DNA of 64,000 nucleotides from Streptomyces californicus (GTDB lineage: Bacteria; Actinomycetota; Actinomycetes; Streptomycetales; Streptomycetaceae), in assembly GCF_000717645.1 (NCBI RefSeq), contig NZ_JNZZ01000001.1, positions 186,001 to 250,000 on the forward strand, given 5' to 3'. The notes under the pieces were generated by a model that saw only the letters and a list, made by a program, of their open reading frames with translations, searched no databases and was not told where the DNA came from. The first letter of the stretch is position 1, and each line of letters opens with the position of its first letter. The position numbers and the translations under genes are program-made. Shown here piece after piece: positions 9,098 to 17,191 of this stretch.

Positions 9098-9988
9098 TTA
9101 CGCGGCTCCTTCCAGCGCGCGGCCCGCGCCGCGGTACTGCTCCCAGGTCCAGCCCAGCGTGCGGCGGGCCATGATGCCGACCGCGTGCCTGCGGTACTTC
9201 GCCGTACCGCGTACGTCGTCGATCGGGTTGCAGGCGCCGGACGCGAGGGTGGCGAACTGCTGGGCGATCGACGGGGTGATGATCTTGCCGTTCTCCCAGA
9301 ACCCGCCCTCCTCCAGCGCGGCGTTCAGGAACTCCTCGGCCTCCCTGGCCCGGATGGGCGTCGGGGCCGCGGAACCGATGCCGGTGCGCACGGTGCGGGT
9401 CTCGGGGTGCAGGGCGATGCCGAACGCGCAGACCGCGATGACCATGGCGTTGCGGGTGCCGACCTTGGAGTACTGCTGCGGCCCGTCGGCCTTCTTGATG
9501 TGCACGGCGCGGATCAGCTCGTCCGGCTCCAGGGCGTTGCGCTTGACGCCTGTGTAGAAAGCGTCGATGGGAATCAGCCGCTTGCCGCGGACGGATTCGG
9601 CCTCGACCTCGCAGTCGGCGGCGAGCAGGGCGGGGTGCGCGTCACCGGCCGGGGACGCGGTGCCGAGGTTGCCGCCGACGCCGCCGCGGTTGCGGATCTG
9701 CGGGGAGGCGACGGTGTGCGAGGCGAGCGCCAGACCGGGCAGCTCGGCCCGCAGGTGCTCCATGATGCTGCTGTACGGCACGGAGGCGCCGAGCCGTACG
9801 TTCTCCTGGCCCACCTCCCACTCGGACAGCTCACCGATCCGGTTCAGGTCCAGGAGGTACTCGGGCCGCCGGTGGTCGAAGTTGATCTCGACCATGACAT
9901 CGGTGCCGCCCGCGATGGGCACAGCCGTGGGGTGCTCGGCCTTGGCGGCGAGCGCCTCCTCCCAGCTGGCGGGGCGAAGGAAGTCCAT
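9098..9988 (-). CDS. Xanthine dehydrogenase family, FAD-binding subunit M
   Basis: This 296-aa subunit passes electrons from the iron-sulfur clusters to FAD and on to NAD+ or another acceptor. It opens with MDFLRPASWEEAL and shows the FAD-binding motifs PIAGGTDVMVEI and RNRGGVGGNLGTASPAGD, followed by a CO_deh_flav_C domain (KVGTRNAMVIAV). ATG at 9988 is chosen because the family begins at this position. It is the first gene of the purine block and lies 304 nt from the divergent PucR regulator. Confidence 0.92.
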   Translation of the reverse strand: MDFLRPASWEEALAAKAEHPTAVPIAGGTDVMVEINFDHRRPEYLLDLNRIGELSEWEVGQENVRLGASVPYSSIMEHLRAELPGLALASHTVASPQIRNRGGVGGNLGTASPAGDAHPALLAADCEVEAESVRGKRLIPIDAFYTGVKRNALEPDELIRAVHIKKADGPQQYSKVGTRNAMVIAVCAFGIALHPETRTVRTGIGSAAPTPIRAREAEEFLNAALEEGGFWENGKIITPSIAQQFATLASGACNPIDDVRGTAKYRRHAVGIMARRTLGWTWEQYRGAGRALEGAA

Positions 9989-10292
9989 GAGTGGCTCTCT
10001 TCTCGATCGGGTGTTCGCCGGGACTGGGGACGGCCGGCCCGCGACTGGCGCGTTCATGTGGTGTTCACGTGGTGTGTGGCCCAGTACACAAGCCGCGCCC
10101 CGGCCGGTGCAGTCACCGAAACACCGAAGGAGTTGGCTGGTCTCCGTCCTCGTCTTGTAGATTCGAACGAATGGCGGAGGATCGTCATCTCTCCGTAATT
10201 CACAGGTACCCGTTCTCCCCCTCTCCCCCACCCCTCTCACTCTTCCCACCCCCTTCACCTGTTCCCTCTACGAAAGATCGGCGGCGACGAGA
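9989..10292. promoter_or_regulatory. Divergent promoter region between purine operon and PucR regulator
   Basis: The 304-nt gap must hold promoters in both directions. Two candidate operators are visible: ATTCGAACGAAT at 10161-10172 (ATTCG/CGAAT inverted repeat) and TGTGT-N8-ACACA at 10073-10090. Either could be the PucR site; neither is established. Confidence 0.5.
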
Positions 10293-12032
10293 ATGCGGCT
10301 GCGCGCACTGCTGGAGACCGACGCGCTGGGCCTCCGGCTGCTCGGCGGCGAGGACGAGCTGGACCGCACGGTCCGGGGCGTCATGACGACCGACCTGCGC
10401 GACCCCAGCCGCTACCTCTCCGGCGGCGAGCTGGTGCTCACGGGCCTGGCCTGGCACCGGGACCCGGAGGACTCGGAGCCGTTCGTCCGGATCCTGGCGG
10501 GTGCGGGGGTGGCCGGGCTCGCGGCGGGCGAGGCGGAGCTGGGCGACATCCCGGCCGACCTGGTCGACGCCTGCCGCCGGCACCGCCTCCCGTTGTTCGC
10601 GGTGCACGAGACGGTGGCCTTCGCGACGATCACCGAGCACGTCGTACGCCAGGTGTCCGGCGAGCGGGCCGGGGACCTGGCGGCCGTGGTGGACCGGCAC
10701 CGGCGGCTGATGACCTCGGGCCCGGCGGGCGGCGGCCCCGAGGTGGTCCTGGACCTCCTCACCTCCGACCTGGACCTGCGGGCCTGGGTGCTCTCCCCCA
10801 CCGGCCGCCAGATCGCCGGCGCGGGCGCCCCGCTGCCGGCGCGGCTGGGCGCCGTCCTGGCCGGCCACCACCTGGCCGCGACCCGTACCGGCCGCCGGGC
10901 CCCGCACCGGGCGGCGGTCGCCGGGACGACGTATTCGCTCTTCCCGATCCGCAACACCGGCCGGGGCGCGGTGCCCGCCGCCCGCGACGTACGGGAGTCG
11001 GTGCTCTCCGACTGGCTGCTGGCGGTCGAGGCGGACGCGTCGGACTGGCCCGCCGCCCGCCTCGACCTGCTCCAGGGCGTCACCCAGCTGATCGCCGTCG
11101 AGCGGGACCGCCGCGACGCGGCCCGCACCGTACGCCGCAGGCTCGCCCAGGAGGTGCTGGAGCTGGTCCAGGCGGGGGCCGCCCCGGCGGAGATCGCCGC
11201 CCGGCTCCGGGTCGCCGCGCCGGTCCTGCTGCCCGGTCTCGGCGCGGCCCCGCAGTGGCAGGTCGTGGTGGCCCGGGTCGACTGGAGCACGGCGGACCGG
11301 GCCGCGGCGGCGGGCGACATCGCGAGCGGTCCCGTGGCGCAGGCGCTGCTGGAGGAGATCCTCGTCGATCCGGCGGTCAGCGGCCCCGACTCGGCCGACC
11401 GGATCGCCGTCGCCCACACCGGCGAGGAGGCCATCGCCCTGGTGCCGCTGCCCACCGACCCGGCGCCGGAGGCCGGAGAGCCCGGGGACGGGCCCGCGGC
11501 GGACGGCGGGGACGCGGAAGCGCTCCACGGGGAGCCCGGCCTCCACGCCGACGCGCTGCTCGCCTCCGTACGCGAACCGCTCTCGGCGGGGCTCGCCGAC
11601 GACGGGAGGCTGACACTCGGTGTCAGCGCGGCCGTGCACTCCGCCGAGGGGCTGCGCGGCGCACTGGAGGAGGCCCGGCACGCCCGCCGGGTGGCCGCCG
11701 CCCGGCCGGGGCGGGTCTGCGCGGCCGGCCACCACGAGCTGGCCTCGCACGTGCTGCTGCTGCCGTTCGTCCCGGACGACGTCCGGCGCGCCTTCACCGC
11801 CCGGCTGCTGGACCCGCTGCGCGACTACGACCGGCGCCATCGGGCGGAGCTGATCGAGACGCTGGAGGCCTTCCTGGACTGCGACGGTTCCTGGACCCGC
11901 TGTGCGGCCCGGCTGCACCTGCACGTCAACACACTGCGCTACCGCGTCGGACGCATCGAGCAGTTGACGGGACGTGACCTTTCGCGGCTGGAGGACAAGC
12001 TCGACTTCTTCCTCGCCCTGCGCATGAGCTGA
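10293..12032 (+). CDS. PucR family transcriptional regulator of purine catabolism
   Basis: This 579-aa regulator has an N-terminal PucR-type sensory domain (LLETDALGLRLLGGEDELDR, then LSGGELVLTGL) and a C-terminal PucR/CdaR helix-turn-helix (ETLEAFLDCDGSWTRCAARL followed by HLHVNTLRYRVGRIEQLTG). PucR proteins classically control purine-degradation genes, and it is divergent from xanthine dehydrogenase, so it most likely regulates that operon. An acidic Gly/Ala-rich stretch lies at about residues 390-415. The RBS is weak. Activator versus repressor cannot be told from the sequence. Confidence 0.88.
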   Translation: MRLRALLETDALGLRLLGGEDELDRTVRGVMTTDLRDPSRYLSGGELVLTGLAWHRDPEDSEPFVRILAGAGVAGLAAGEAELGDIPADLVDACRRHRLPLFAVHETVAFATITEHVVRQVSGERAGDLAAVVDRHRRLMTSGPAGGGPEVVLDLLTSDLDLRAWVLSPTGRQIAGAGAPLPARLGAVLAGHHLAATRTGRRAPHRAAVAGTTYSLFPIRNTGRGAVPAARDVRESVLSDWLLAVEADASDWPAARLDLLQGVTQLIAVERDRRDAARTVRRRLAQEVLELVQAGAAPAEIAARLRVAAPVLLPGLGAAPQWQVVVARVDWSTADRAAAAGDIASGPVAQALLEEILVDPAVSGPDSADRIAVAHTGEEAIALVPLPTDPAPEAGEPGDGPAADGGDAEALHGEPGLHADALLASVREPLSAGLADDGRLTLGVSAAVHSAEGLRGALEEARHARRVAAARPGRVCAAGHHELASHVLLLPFVPDDVRRAFTARLLDPLRDYDRRHRAELIETLEAFLDCDGSWTRCAARLHLHVNTLRYRVGRIEQLTGRDLSRLEDKLDFFLALRMS

Positions 12033-12083
12033 CTCTCCGGCGGCGTGCGGGGCCCGGACGGGCTCCGGAGCGCTCCCGCCGAT

Positions 12084-12099
12084 TGTGAAATATTTCACC
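12084..12099. promoter_or_regulatory. CRP-like palindrome TGTGA-N6-TCACC
   Basis: GTGAAATATTTCAC at 12085-12098 is a perfect 14-bp palindrome and unusually A/T-rich for this genome. With its flanks it reads TGTGA-AATATT-TCACC, close to the CRP/FNR-family consensus TGTGA-N6-TCACA. It lies about 92 nt before the start of the TPR-protein gene. Streptomyces encodes a Crp protein, so binding is plausible but inferred. Confidence 0.5.
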
Positions 12100-12190
12100 T
12101 GACATTGTCCGGACCTCTTGGCCCGGAGTGCCGATCCGTGCTGAGATGCGCCGTACCCAACAGCACAATGGCGCGCTCGGGGAGGGCAAT

Positions 12191-12988
12191 GTGGCGCATA
12201 CCGCCATGTCTGGTTCCGGAACGACAGCAGATGACGATCCGCCGCTCCAGACCGCGGTATGGCGGCTGCGGTCCCGCGCCTGCTGGACGGACGCGGCCGC
12301 CCTGCTGGAGCCCCACGCGGGCACGGACGCGGCGGCCGCGCTCCAGCGCACCGCGCTGCTGACCGAGCGGTGCCTGTACACCGGGCAGGGCTGGACCGAG
12401 GCGGAGGACGCCCTGCGGACGGCGGAGGCCGTCGCCCGCAGCGACGACGAGCGCGGCTCGGCCGCCTCGGAGCGGGGCCATCTGGCGTACGCCTCCACCC
12501 TGTTGGCGGTACGCGACCGGTCCGACGAGGCGAGCGTGGCGCTCAGCCGGTCGGCGGCGCTGCTGGCCCCCGCCTCCCCGGCGCGGCCGCTGCTGGACTT
12601 CCGGCGCGGACTGATCGCCCAGAACCTCGCGGATTCCCCGCAGTCGGCGCGGGCCGCGTTCCGCCGGGCGCACGCCGGCGCGGCGGCGCGGGAGGACACG
12701 TTGCTGCTGTCGTCCACCTGGCGTCACCTGGCCGCCCTCGACCTGCGCGAGGGCGAGCTGGCGGGCGCCCGGCAGGGGTTCGCCGAATCCCTGCGCATCC
12801 GCGAGGAGTTGGGGTTCCTGGTCGGCACGGCGCCGGCGCTGATCTCGCTGGCCCAGACGGCGGAGGAGCCGGAGGCGGCCCGGCTGCGCGCCGAGGCCGG
12901 CCGGCTGTTCCGCCTCCTGGGCGGCGTCCCCACCTGGCTCGCCCCGTACCTGGGGCCCCCGGCGCCGCGCGCGGCCGGTACGGACTGA
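12191..12988 (+). CDS. TPR-like helical repeat protein
   Basis: This 265-aa protein is rich in Ala, Leu and Arg and made of paired helices resembling tetratricopeptide repeats (for example LRIREELGFLVGTAPALISL near the C-terminus). No enzymatic motif is visible. GTG at 12191 is chosen because GGAGGG lies 4 nt upstream; the frame could be opened at 12128 but without an RBS. It follows the PucR gene by 158 nt, with its own palindromic candidate operator. A protein-interaction role is a family-level guess. Confidence 0.65.
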   Translation: MAHTAMSGSGTTADDDPPLQTAVWRLRSRACWTDAAALLEPHAGTDAAAALQRTALLTERCLYTGQGWTEAEDALRTAEAVARSDDERGSAASERGHLAYASTLLAVRDRSDEASVALSRSAALLAPASPARPLLDFRRGLIAQNLADSPQSARAAFRRAHAGAAAREDTLLLSSTWRHLAALDLREGELAGARQGFAESLRIREELGFLVGTAPALISLAQTAEEPEAARLRAEAGRLFRLLGGVPTWLAPYLGPPAPRAAGTD

Positions 12989-13033
12989 CGGCCGGGGCCC
13001 GGGTGCGGGCCGTCCGCGAGCGGGCCGGGCGGG

Positions 13034-13843
13034 TCAGTTCCCGGCGCCGGTGACGTGTTCGGCGACCAGGGCCTGGACGACGGCCAGGTCCCGGGCGGCC
13101 AGCGCGTCCAGCAGGGCGGTGTGCTCGGCGGCGTCGGCGAGCAGATCGGCGCGGCGCGTGGCGGGGCCGGAGACCGGCGGCCACTGGGCGCGCCGGTGCA
13201 GCTCCTCGGCGACGGCCACGAGCTGTCCGTTGCCCGAGAGCGCGAGGAGCGCCCGGTGGAAGGCCCGGTCCGACTCGGCGTAGGCGGCCAGGTCGCCCAC
13301 CGCCGCCGCCGCGACCGTGGCGTCCGCGAGGGGCCGCAGGGCGCTCCAGCGGTGCGCCGGGACCGTACGGGCCAGGTCCAGCATCACGGGGACCTCGATC
13401 AGCGCCCGGACCTGGGCCAGCTCGGCCCGCTCGCGGGGGCCGCGTTCGCTGACCCGGAAGCCGCGGTTCGGCACGACCTCGACGGCGCCCTCGACGGCCA
13501 GCCGCTGCATCGCCTCGCGCACCGGCGTCGCGGAGACCCCGAAGCGGGCGCCGAGCGCGGGCGCGGAGTAGACCCGGCCGGGCTCCAGTTCGCCGTCCAC
13601 GAGGGCGGTCCGCAGGGCGTCCAGGATCTGCCCGCGCACGGAGTGGCGCCGGACGGCACGCGCCGCGGGCGGCTCGTCGCGGGGGTCCTCGCCATGGGTG
13701 TGCTCGCCCCGGGCCTGCTCGGGGAGCCGGGCGGCGGCGGCCCCCCGCGCCTGCGCCGGCACGCGCGCCCCCGCCGACGTACGCGGAAGCACTCCGGAGG
13801 CGTACGCCGGACGTGCGCCGTCGTGCGCGCTGCCCTGCTCCAC
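13034..13843 (-). CDS. GntR/FadR family transcriptional regulator
   Basis: This 269-aa protein begins with a ~65-residue disordered segment, then a GntR winged helix (VRGQILDALRTALVDGEL and SVSATPVREAMQRL-like text), then an FCD ligand-binding domain (AESDRAFHRALLALSGN, EHTALLDAL). FCD regulators usually respond to small organic acids. GTG at 13843 has GGAGGAGG 5 nt upstream, an excellent RBS. It is convergent with the TPR gene and divergent from the FhuF-like gene. Its target and ligand are not evident. Confidence 0.85.
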   Translation of the reverse strand: MEQGSAHDGARPAYASGVLPRTSAGARVPAQARGAAAARLPEQARGEHTHGEDPRDEPPAARAVRRHSVRGQILDALRTALVDGELEPGRVYSAPALGARFGVSATPVREAMQRLAVEGAVEVVPNRGFRVSERGPRERAELAQVRALIEVPVMLDLARTVPAHRWSALRPLADATVAAAAVGDLAAYAESDRAFHRALLALSGNGQLVAVAEELHRRAQWPPVSGPATRRADLLADAAEHTALLDALAARDLAVVQALVAEHVTGAGN

Positions 13844-13942
13844 CGGGACCTCCTCCGTATGCCGCGGGCCGACTCGCGTGGGCCGTACCTCGTGTGCACG
13901 ATAGAGGGAGGAGGCCGCAGTTCAAACATCGACGGCGTCGGG

Positions 13943-13961
13943 TAAGGTAAGCCTTACCTGC
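13943..13961. promoter_or_regulatory. Iron box (DmdR/IdeR-type operator)
   Basis: AGGTAAGCCTTACCT at 13945-13959 is a perfect inverted repeat matching the core of actinobacterial iron boxes (consensus TTAGGTTAGGCTAACCTAA). It sits about 30 nt upstream of the FhuF-like gene, as expected for repression by iron-loaded DmdR1/IdeR. Confidence 0.75.
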
Positions 13962-13989
13962 AAACGATCCCGATTCGGTGGTCCCCTGC

Positions 13990-14838
13990 ATGACCCTCTC
14001 CCCGCCGCTCACCGGTGCCGCGACGTCCCCCGTGACCGCCGCGTACGCCCGTCTGACCGAGGTGTCCCCCGGTCTGCGGGCCGATGTGCTCGACGGCGAC
14101 GCCGTCGCCCCGTCCGGCGCGGGCTGGGTCGGCGCCGCGGAGCTGGCGGCCGGCGGCGCCGCCGTGGACGCCTTCCTCGCCTGGGACGACGCACAGGTGC
14201 TGCGCGACTACGGGCAGCGGGCCCGGCCGGACGTCGTGGCCAGCTTCGGACTCCACCGGTACGCGTGGCCTGCCTGTCTGCTGGTGACCGTCCCGTGGTT
14301 CCTGCAGCGCCGGGTCCCCCGCGTCCCGGTCGAGGCCGTCGCCTTCCAGCGGGCGCTGGGGCACCTGACCGTACGGATCGAGGAGTTCGCCTGCCTGCCG
14401 GACGACCCGTCGGCCACGCTGCCCGGGGCCAGGATCGTCCCCGACGAGGCGGCGCTGCGGGCCGAGGTCCTGGACTCGCTGGCCGAGCACCTCGGTCCGG
14501 TGCTGGAGGGCTTCGGGCCCCGCATGCGGCGCGGGAAGCGGGCCCTGTGGGGCATGGCGACGGACGAGATCGTCGAGGGCCTCTGGTACGTCGCGCACCT
14601 GCTGGGCGAGGAGCGCCGGGCGATGGCCGAGCTGGAGCTGCTGCTTCCCGGAACGACCAAGCCGTACGCCGGACGCGCGGGCTTCCGTGAGCTGACCGGG
14701 CCGGACGGGAAGCCGCTGCCGACCCGGGACCGGGCGAGCTGCTGCCTGTTCTACACGCTGCGCCCCGACGACACCTGCGTCACCTGCCCCCGTACCTGTG
14801 ACGCGGACCGGGTGCGCAAGCTCGCTGCGGCTTCCTGA
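13990..14838 (+). CDS. FhuF-like (2Fe-2S)-binding ferric siderophore reductase family protein
   Basis: This 282-aa protein ends in the FhuF-type iron-sulfur motif C-C-x10-C-x2-C (Cys251, 252, 263, 266; text CCLFYTLRPDDTCVTCP). Family members reduce ferric siderophores to release iron in the cytoplasm; a helical N-terminal region precedes the motif. ATG at 13990 is used; a GTG at 13978 is possible and neither has a strong RBS. The iron box immediately upstream supports an iron-starvation role. It is divergent from the GntR gene. Confidence 0.8.
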   Translation: MTLSPPLTGAATSPVTAAYARLTEVSPGLRADVLDGDAVAPSGAGWVGAAELAAGGAAVDAFLAWDDAQVLRDYGQRARPDVVASFGLHRYAWPACLLVTVPWFLQRRVPRVPVEAVAFQRALGHLTVRIEEFACLPDDPSATLPGARIVPDEAALRAEVLDSLAEHLGPVLEGFGPRMRRGKRALWGMATDEIVEGLWYVAHLLGEERRAMAELELLLPGTTKPYAGRAGFRELTGPDGKPLPTRDRASCCLFYTLRPDDTCVTCPRTCDADRVRKLAAAS

Positions 14839-14850
14839 TCCACACCGCCC

Positions 14851-14903
14851 TTCCGAAGGACGGAAAATCGAACGCAACTCGCTTCGCACGGGCGGGCGTT
14901 CGA
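14851..14903 (+). terminator. Stem-loops after the FhuF-like gene
   Basis: Two hairpins follow the stop at 14838: TTCCG/CGGAA at 14851-14865, and TCGAACGC at 14868-14875 pairing with 14896-14903 across a 20-nt loop. Together they probably terminate the transcript. Confidence 0.45.
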
Positions 14904-15030
14904 GGAAATTCCGCCCATCGATAAGCTCTCCCACCCCCATGGCGTGCTCTTGTCCCGAAACCACCGGAGCGGGACGGGAATTCCGTCACGATGGCGCACG
15001 AAACGCCCTACGTGACGCAAGGGACCGCGC

Positions 15031-16134
15031 ATGAGACTGACCGACATATCGCTTGACTGGCTGCTTCCGGGCGCCGTACTGCTCGTGGGAGTCATGGCGG
15101 CGGTGACGGTGGTCGCACGCGGCAAGCGTGCCGCCGGCAAGGCCGCGGCAGCAGACGACTCCTGGGAACGCAGCGAGGAGCGCCGCAGGCGCAAGGAGGC
15201 GCTGTACGCCACCGCCTCGTACGTCCTGCTGTTCTGCTGCGCGGCGGTCGCCGCCGCGCTCTCCTTCCACGGGCTGGTCGGCTTCGGCCGGCAGAACCTG
15301 AACCTCAGCGGCGGCTGGGAGTACCTGGTGCCGTTCGGGCTGGACGGGGCCGCGATGTTCTGTTCCGTGCTGGCGGTACGGGAGGCGAGCCACGGAGACG
15401 CGGCGCTCGGCTCCCGGCTCCTGGTGTGGACGTTCGCCGGGGCCGCCGCCTGGTTCAACTGGGTGCACGCGCCCCGGGGCATGGACCACGCGGGCGCGCC
15501 GCACTTCTTCGCGGGGATGTCCCTCTCGGCCGCGGTGCTCTTCGACCGCGCGCTGAAGCAGACCCGCCGGGCGGCGCTGCGCGAACAGGGCCTGGTGCCG
15601 CGCCCGTTGCCGCAGATCCGGATCGTCCGCTGGCTGCGGGCCCCCCGGGAGACCTTCGGCGCCTGGTCGCTGATGCTCCTGGAGGGCGTCCGCACACTGG
15701 ACGAGGCGGTGGACGAGGTGAGGGAGGACCGCAAGGAACAGGAGCAGACCCGGTTGCGGCGCCGGGAGCAGGCCAAGCTGGACCGGGCCCGCATCAAGGC
15801 CCTGAACCGGCAGAACCGGGCCTGGGGGCGCGGGATCCGAGGCGGGCAGCAGGTGGACGTGCCCGCCCTCGCCCCTTCCTCGGGCGGGGCGGCCCCGGCC
15901 GTCACGGAGCCCGCCATAGCGGAGCCGGGTCAGCTGCCCCTGCGCCCCCGGCCATCCCTGCAAGCCGTCGGCCCGAAGCAGGCGGACGGAACGGGCTCGA
16001 AGGGCCTGAACGCGTCGAACCCGGGAAGTGACCCGCGGACCGTCGACCTCACCGCGGAGGACGACACCCAGACGCTCCCCCGGCTCGACTCGCTGGAACA
16101 GAAACTCAAGGATCTGGAGCAGCAGTTCGGCTGA
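15031..16134 (+). CDS. DUF2637 domain membrane protein (Spd-like)
   Basis: This 367-aa protein has about four to five transmembrane segments in its first 180 residues (near 9-29, 60-82, 95-118, 130-148, 155-172), then a basic/acidic coiled-coil-like region (DEVREDRKEQEQTRLRRREQ) and a disordered tail. The DUF2637 family includes spread-type proteins of Streptomyces conjugative plasmids as well as chromosomal copies. No plasmid replication or transfer genes are adjacent. An inverted repeat CGTCAC (14984-14989)/GTGACG (15012-15017) lies just upstream of the ATG. Function unknown. Confidence 0.75.
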   Translation: MRLTDISLDWLLPGAVLLVGVMAAVTVVARGKRAAGKAAAADDSWERSEERRRRKEALYATASYVLLFCCAAVAAALSFHGLVGFGRQNLNLSGGWEYLVPFGLDGAAMFCSVLAVREASHGDAALGSRLLVWTFAGAAAWFNWVHAPRGMDHAGAPHFFAGMSLSAAVLFDRALKQTRRAALREQGLVPRPLPQIRIVRWLRAPRETFGAWSLMLLEGVRTLDEAVDEVREDRKEQEQTRLRRREQAKLDRARIKALNRQNRAWGRGIRGGQQVDVPALAPSSGGAAPAVTEPAIAEPGQLPLRPRPSLQAVGPKQADGTGSKGLNASNPGSDPRTVDLTAEDDTQTLPRLDSLEQKLKDLEQQFG

Positions 16135-16141
16135 GCACGTC

Positions 16142-16177
16142 GTGCGGCGGAAGACCCTGAGGGGTCTTCCGCCGCAC
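16142..16177. terminator. Bidirectional stem-loop between convergent genes
   Basis: A perfect 16-bp stem (16142-16157 with 16162-16177) with loop TGAG lies 8 nt after the DUF2637 stop and 34 nt from the end of the convergent kinase-like gene. Confidence 0.85.
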
Positions 16178-16211
16178 CTGCGCTTCTTGGCCTTCCGCCG
16201 TCGGACGTCCC

Positions 16212-16676
16212 TCAGGGCCTTCCGCCGCGCAGTTCGAACCAGACGACCTTGCCCAGGAGTTGCGTCTCCACCCCCCAGGCGTCCGCCAGGCTCCGGACCA
16301 GGACGAGCCCCCGGCCGTGCGTACCGTCGTCGGCGTTCGGTACGTACGGCGCGGGCAGGTCCTCGGAGGCGAAGTCCTGCACCTCCACGCGGATCCGGGC
16401 CGGTGTCGCCGTGGCGGTGACCACGGCGCCGTTCCTCGTGTGGATGAGGGCGTTGGTCACCAGCTCGCTCACCAGCAGCTCCGCCGCCTTGACCTGCTCC
16501 TGTCCGGAGCGGTGCTCCAGGAACTCCCGCAGCTCGCGGCGGACCTCCCCCACGGCGGACCGGTCGGCGTGCCCCACCCCCCGGCGCATCCTGGCCGGCG
16601 GCGCGTCACCGCCCGGTCTGCACCCCCGGGGGCCGTGTGCCTCGATGACCCCGACCATCTTCTGACGCTTCGTCAT
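16212..16676 (-). CDS. RsbW-like ATP-binding protein (anti-sigma-factor kinase family)
   Basis: This 154-aa stand-alone HATPase_c domain is of the kind abundant in Streptomyces. The N box reads ELLVSELVTNALIHT and the G1/G2 region is DDGTHGRGLVLVRSLADAWGVE. Relatives bind ATP and act as serine kinases or anti-sigma factors with an anti-anti-sigma partner. ATG at 16676 is preferred because a G-rich RBS precedes it; an extension to 16691 is possible. No sigma factor or STAS partner is adjacent, so the target is unknown. Confidence 0.8.
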   Translation of the reverse strand: MTKRQKMVGVIEAHGPRGCRPGGDAPPARMRRGVGHADRSAVGEVRRELREFLEHRSGQEQVKAAELLVSELVTNALIHTRNGAVVTATATPARIRVEVQDFASEDLPAPYVPNADDGTHGRGLVLVRSLADAWGVETQLLGKVVWFELRGGRP

Positions 16677-16920
16677 GTCCCCCGCCCGCACAGTGGTCTA
16701 CCTCCTCCGGTCCGGCCGCCCGTCGAACAGCCTCACGGGATGCATGCCCCTGTACGCACACGGTCACGCTTGCGGGGTCATCAATAAGTGCGCGGTCGGA
16801 AGCGGCGAGGGGCGCACAGGACATCCCACCCGCGCACGTCATCACCACATGGGCGCAGCAGAGAACAACCACCTTCGAGCACGCGCCAGTTGTCGTCGGC
16901 CGTGCGCCGTACACGCGCTT

Positions 16921-17008
16921 CGCCACGACGGCACGCGCATCCCCACGGACGGCCATGACCGCACGCGCACCCGACGGACGGCCATGACGGCACGCGCTTC
17001 CCCACGGA
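16921..17008. repeat. Degenerate ~30-bp direct repeat, three copies, in a 515-nt intergenic gap
   Basis: The element GCACGCGC recurs at 16931-16938, 16961-16968 and 16990-16997 (periods 30 and 29). The last two copies share ACGGCCATGAC upstream of it. The gap between the RsbW-like gene and poxB (16677-17191) otherwise holds no convincing gene; short overlapping frames exist on both strands but lack an RBS. Confidence 0.5.
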
Positions 17009-17157
17009 TCCCCCGGTTCGGCGGCACGGCCGCCCCTCCGCCCCGGCGACACGGGTGCGCCTCATCCTTCCGCGAGCGGCCGTCGCCCCGTCCGGAGACC
17101 GGCGGGGACTGACCGGTGGTCGCTCTGCGGCCGTTCCGGATCCTGACCGTGCGCCCG

Positions 17158-17177
17158 GACCCCGGCACAGCGGGGTC
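17158..17177 (-). terminator. Stem-loop after poxB
   Basis: GACCCCG at 17158-17164 pairs with CGGGGTC at 17171-17177 around a 6-nt loop, 14 nt beyond the poxB stop. Confidence 0.55.
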
Positions 17178-17191
17178 AGGCGGAGGCGGCC

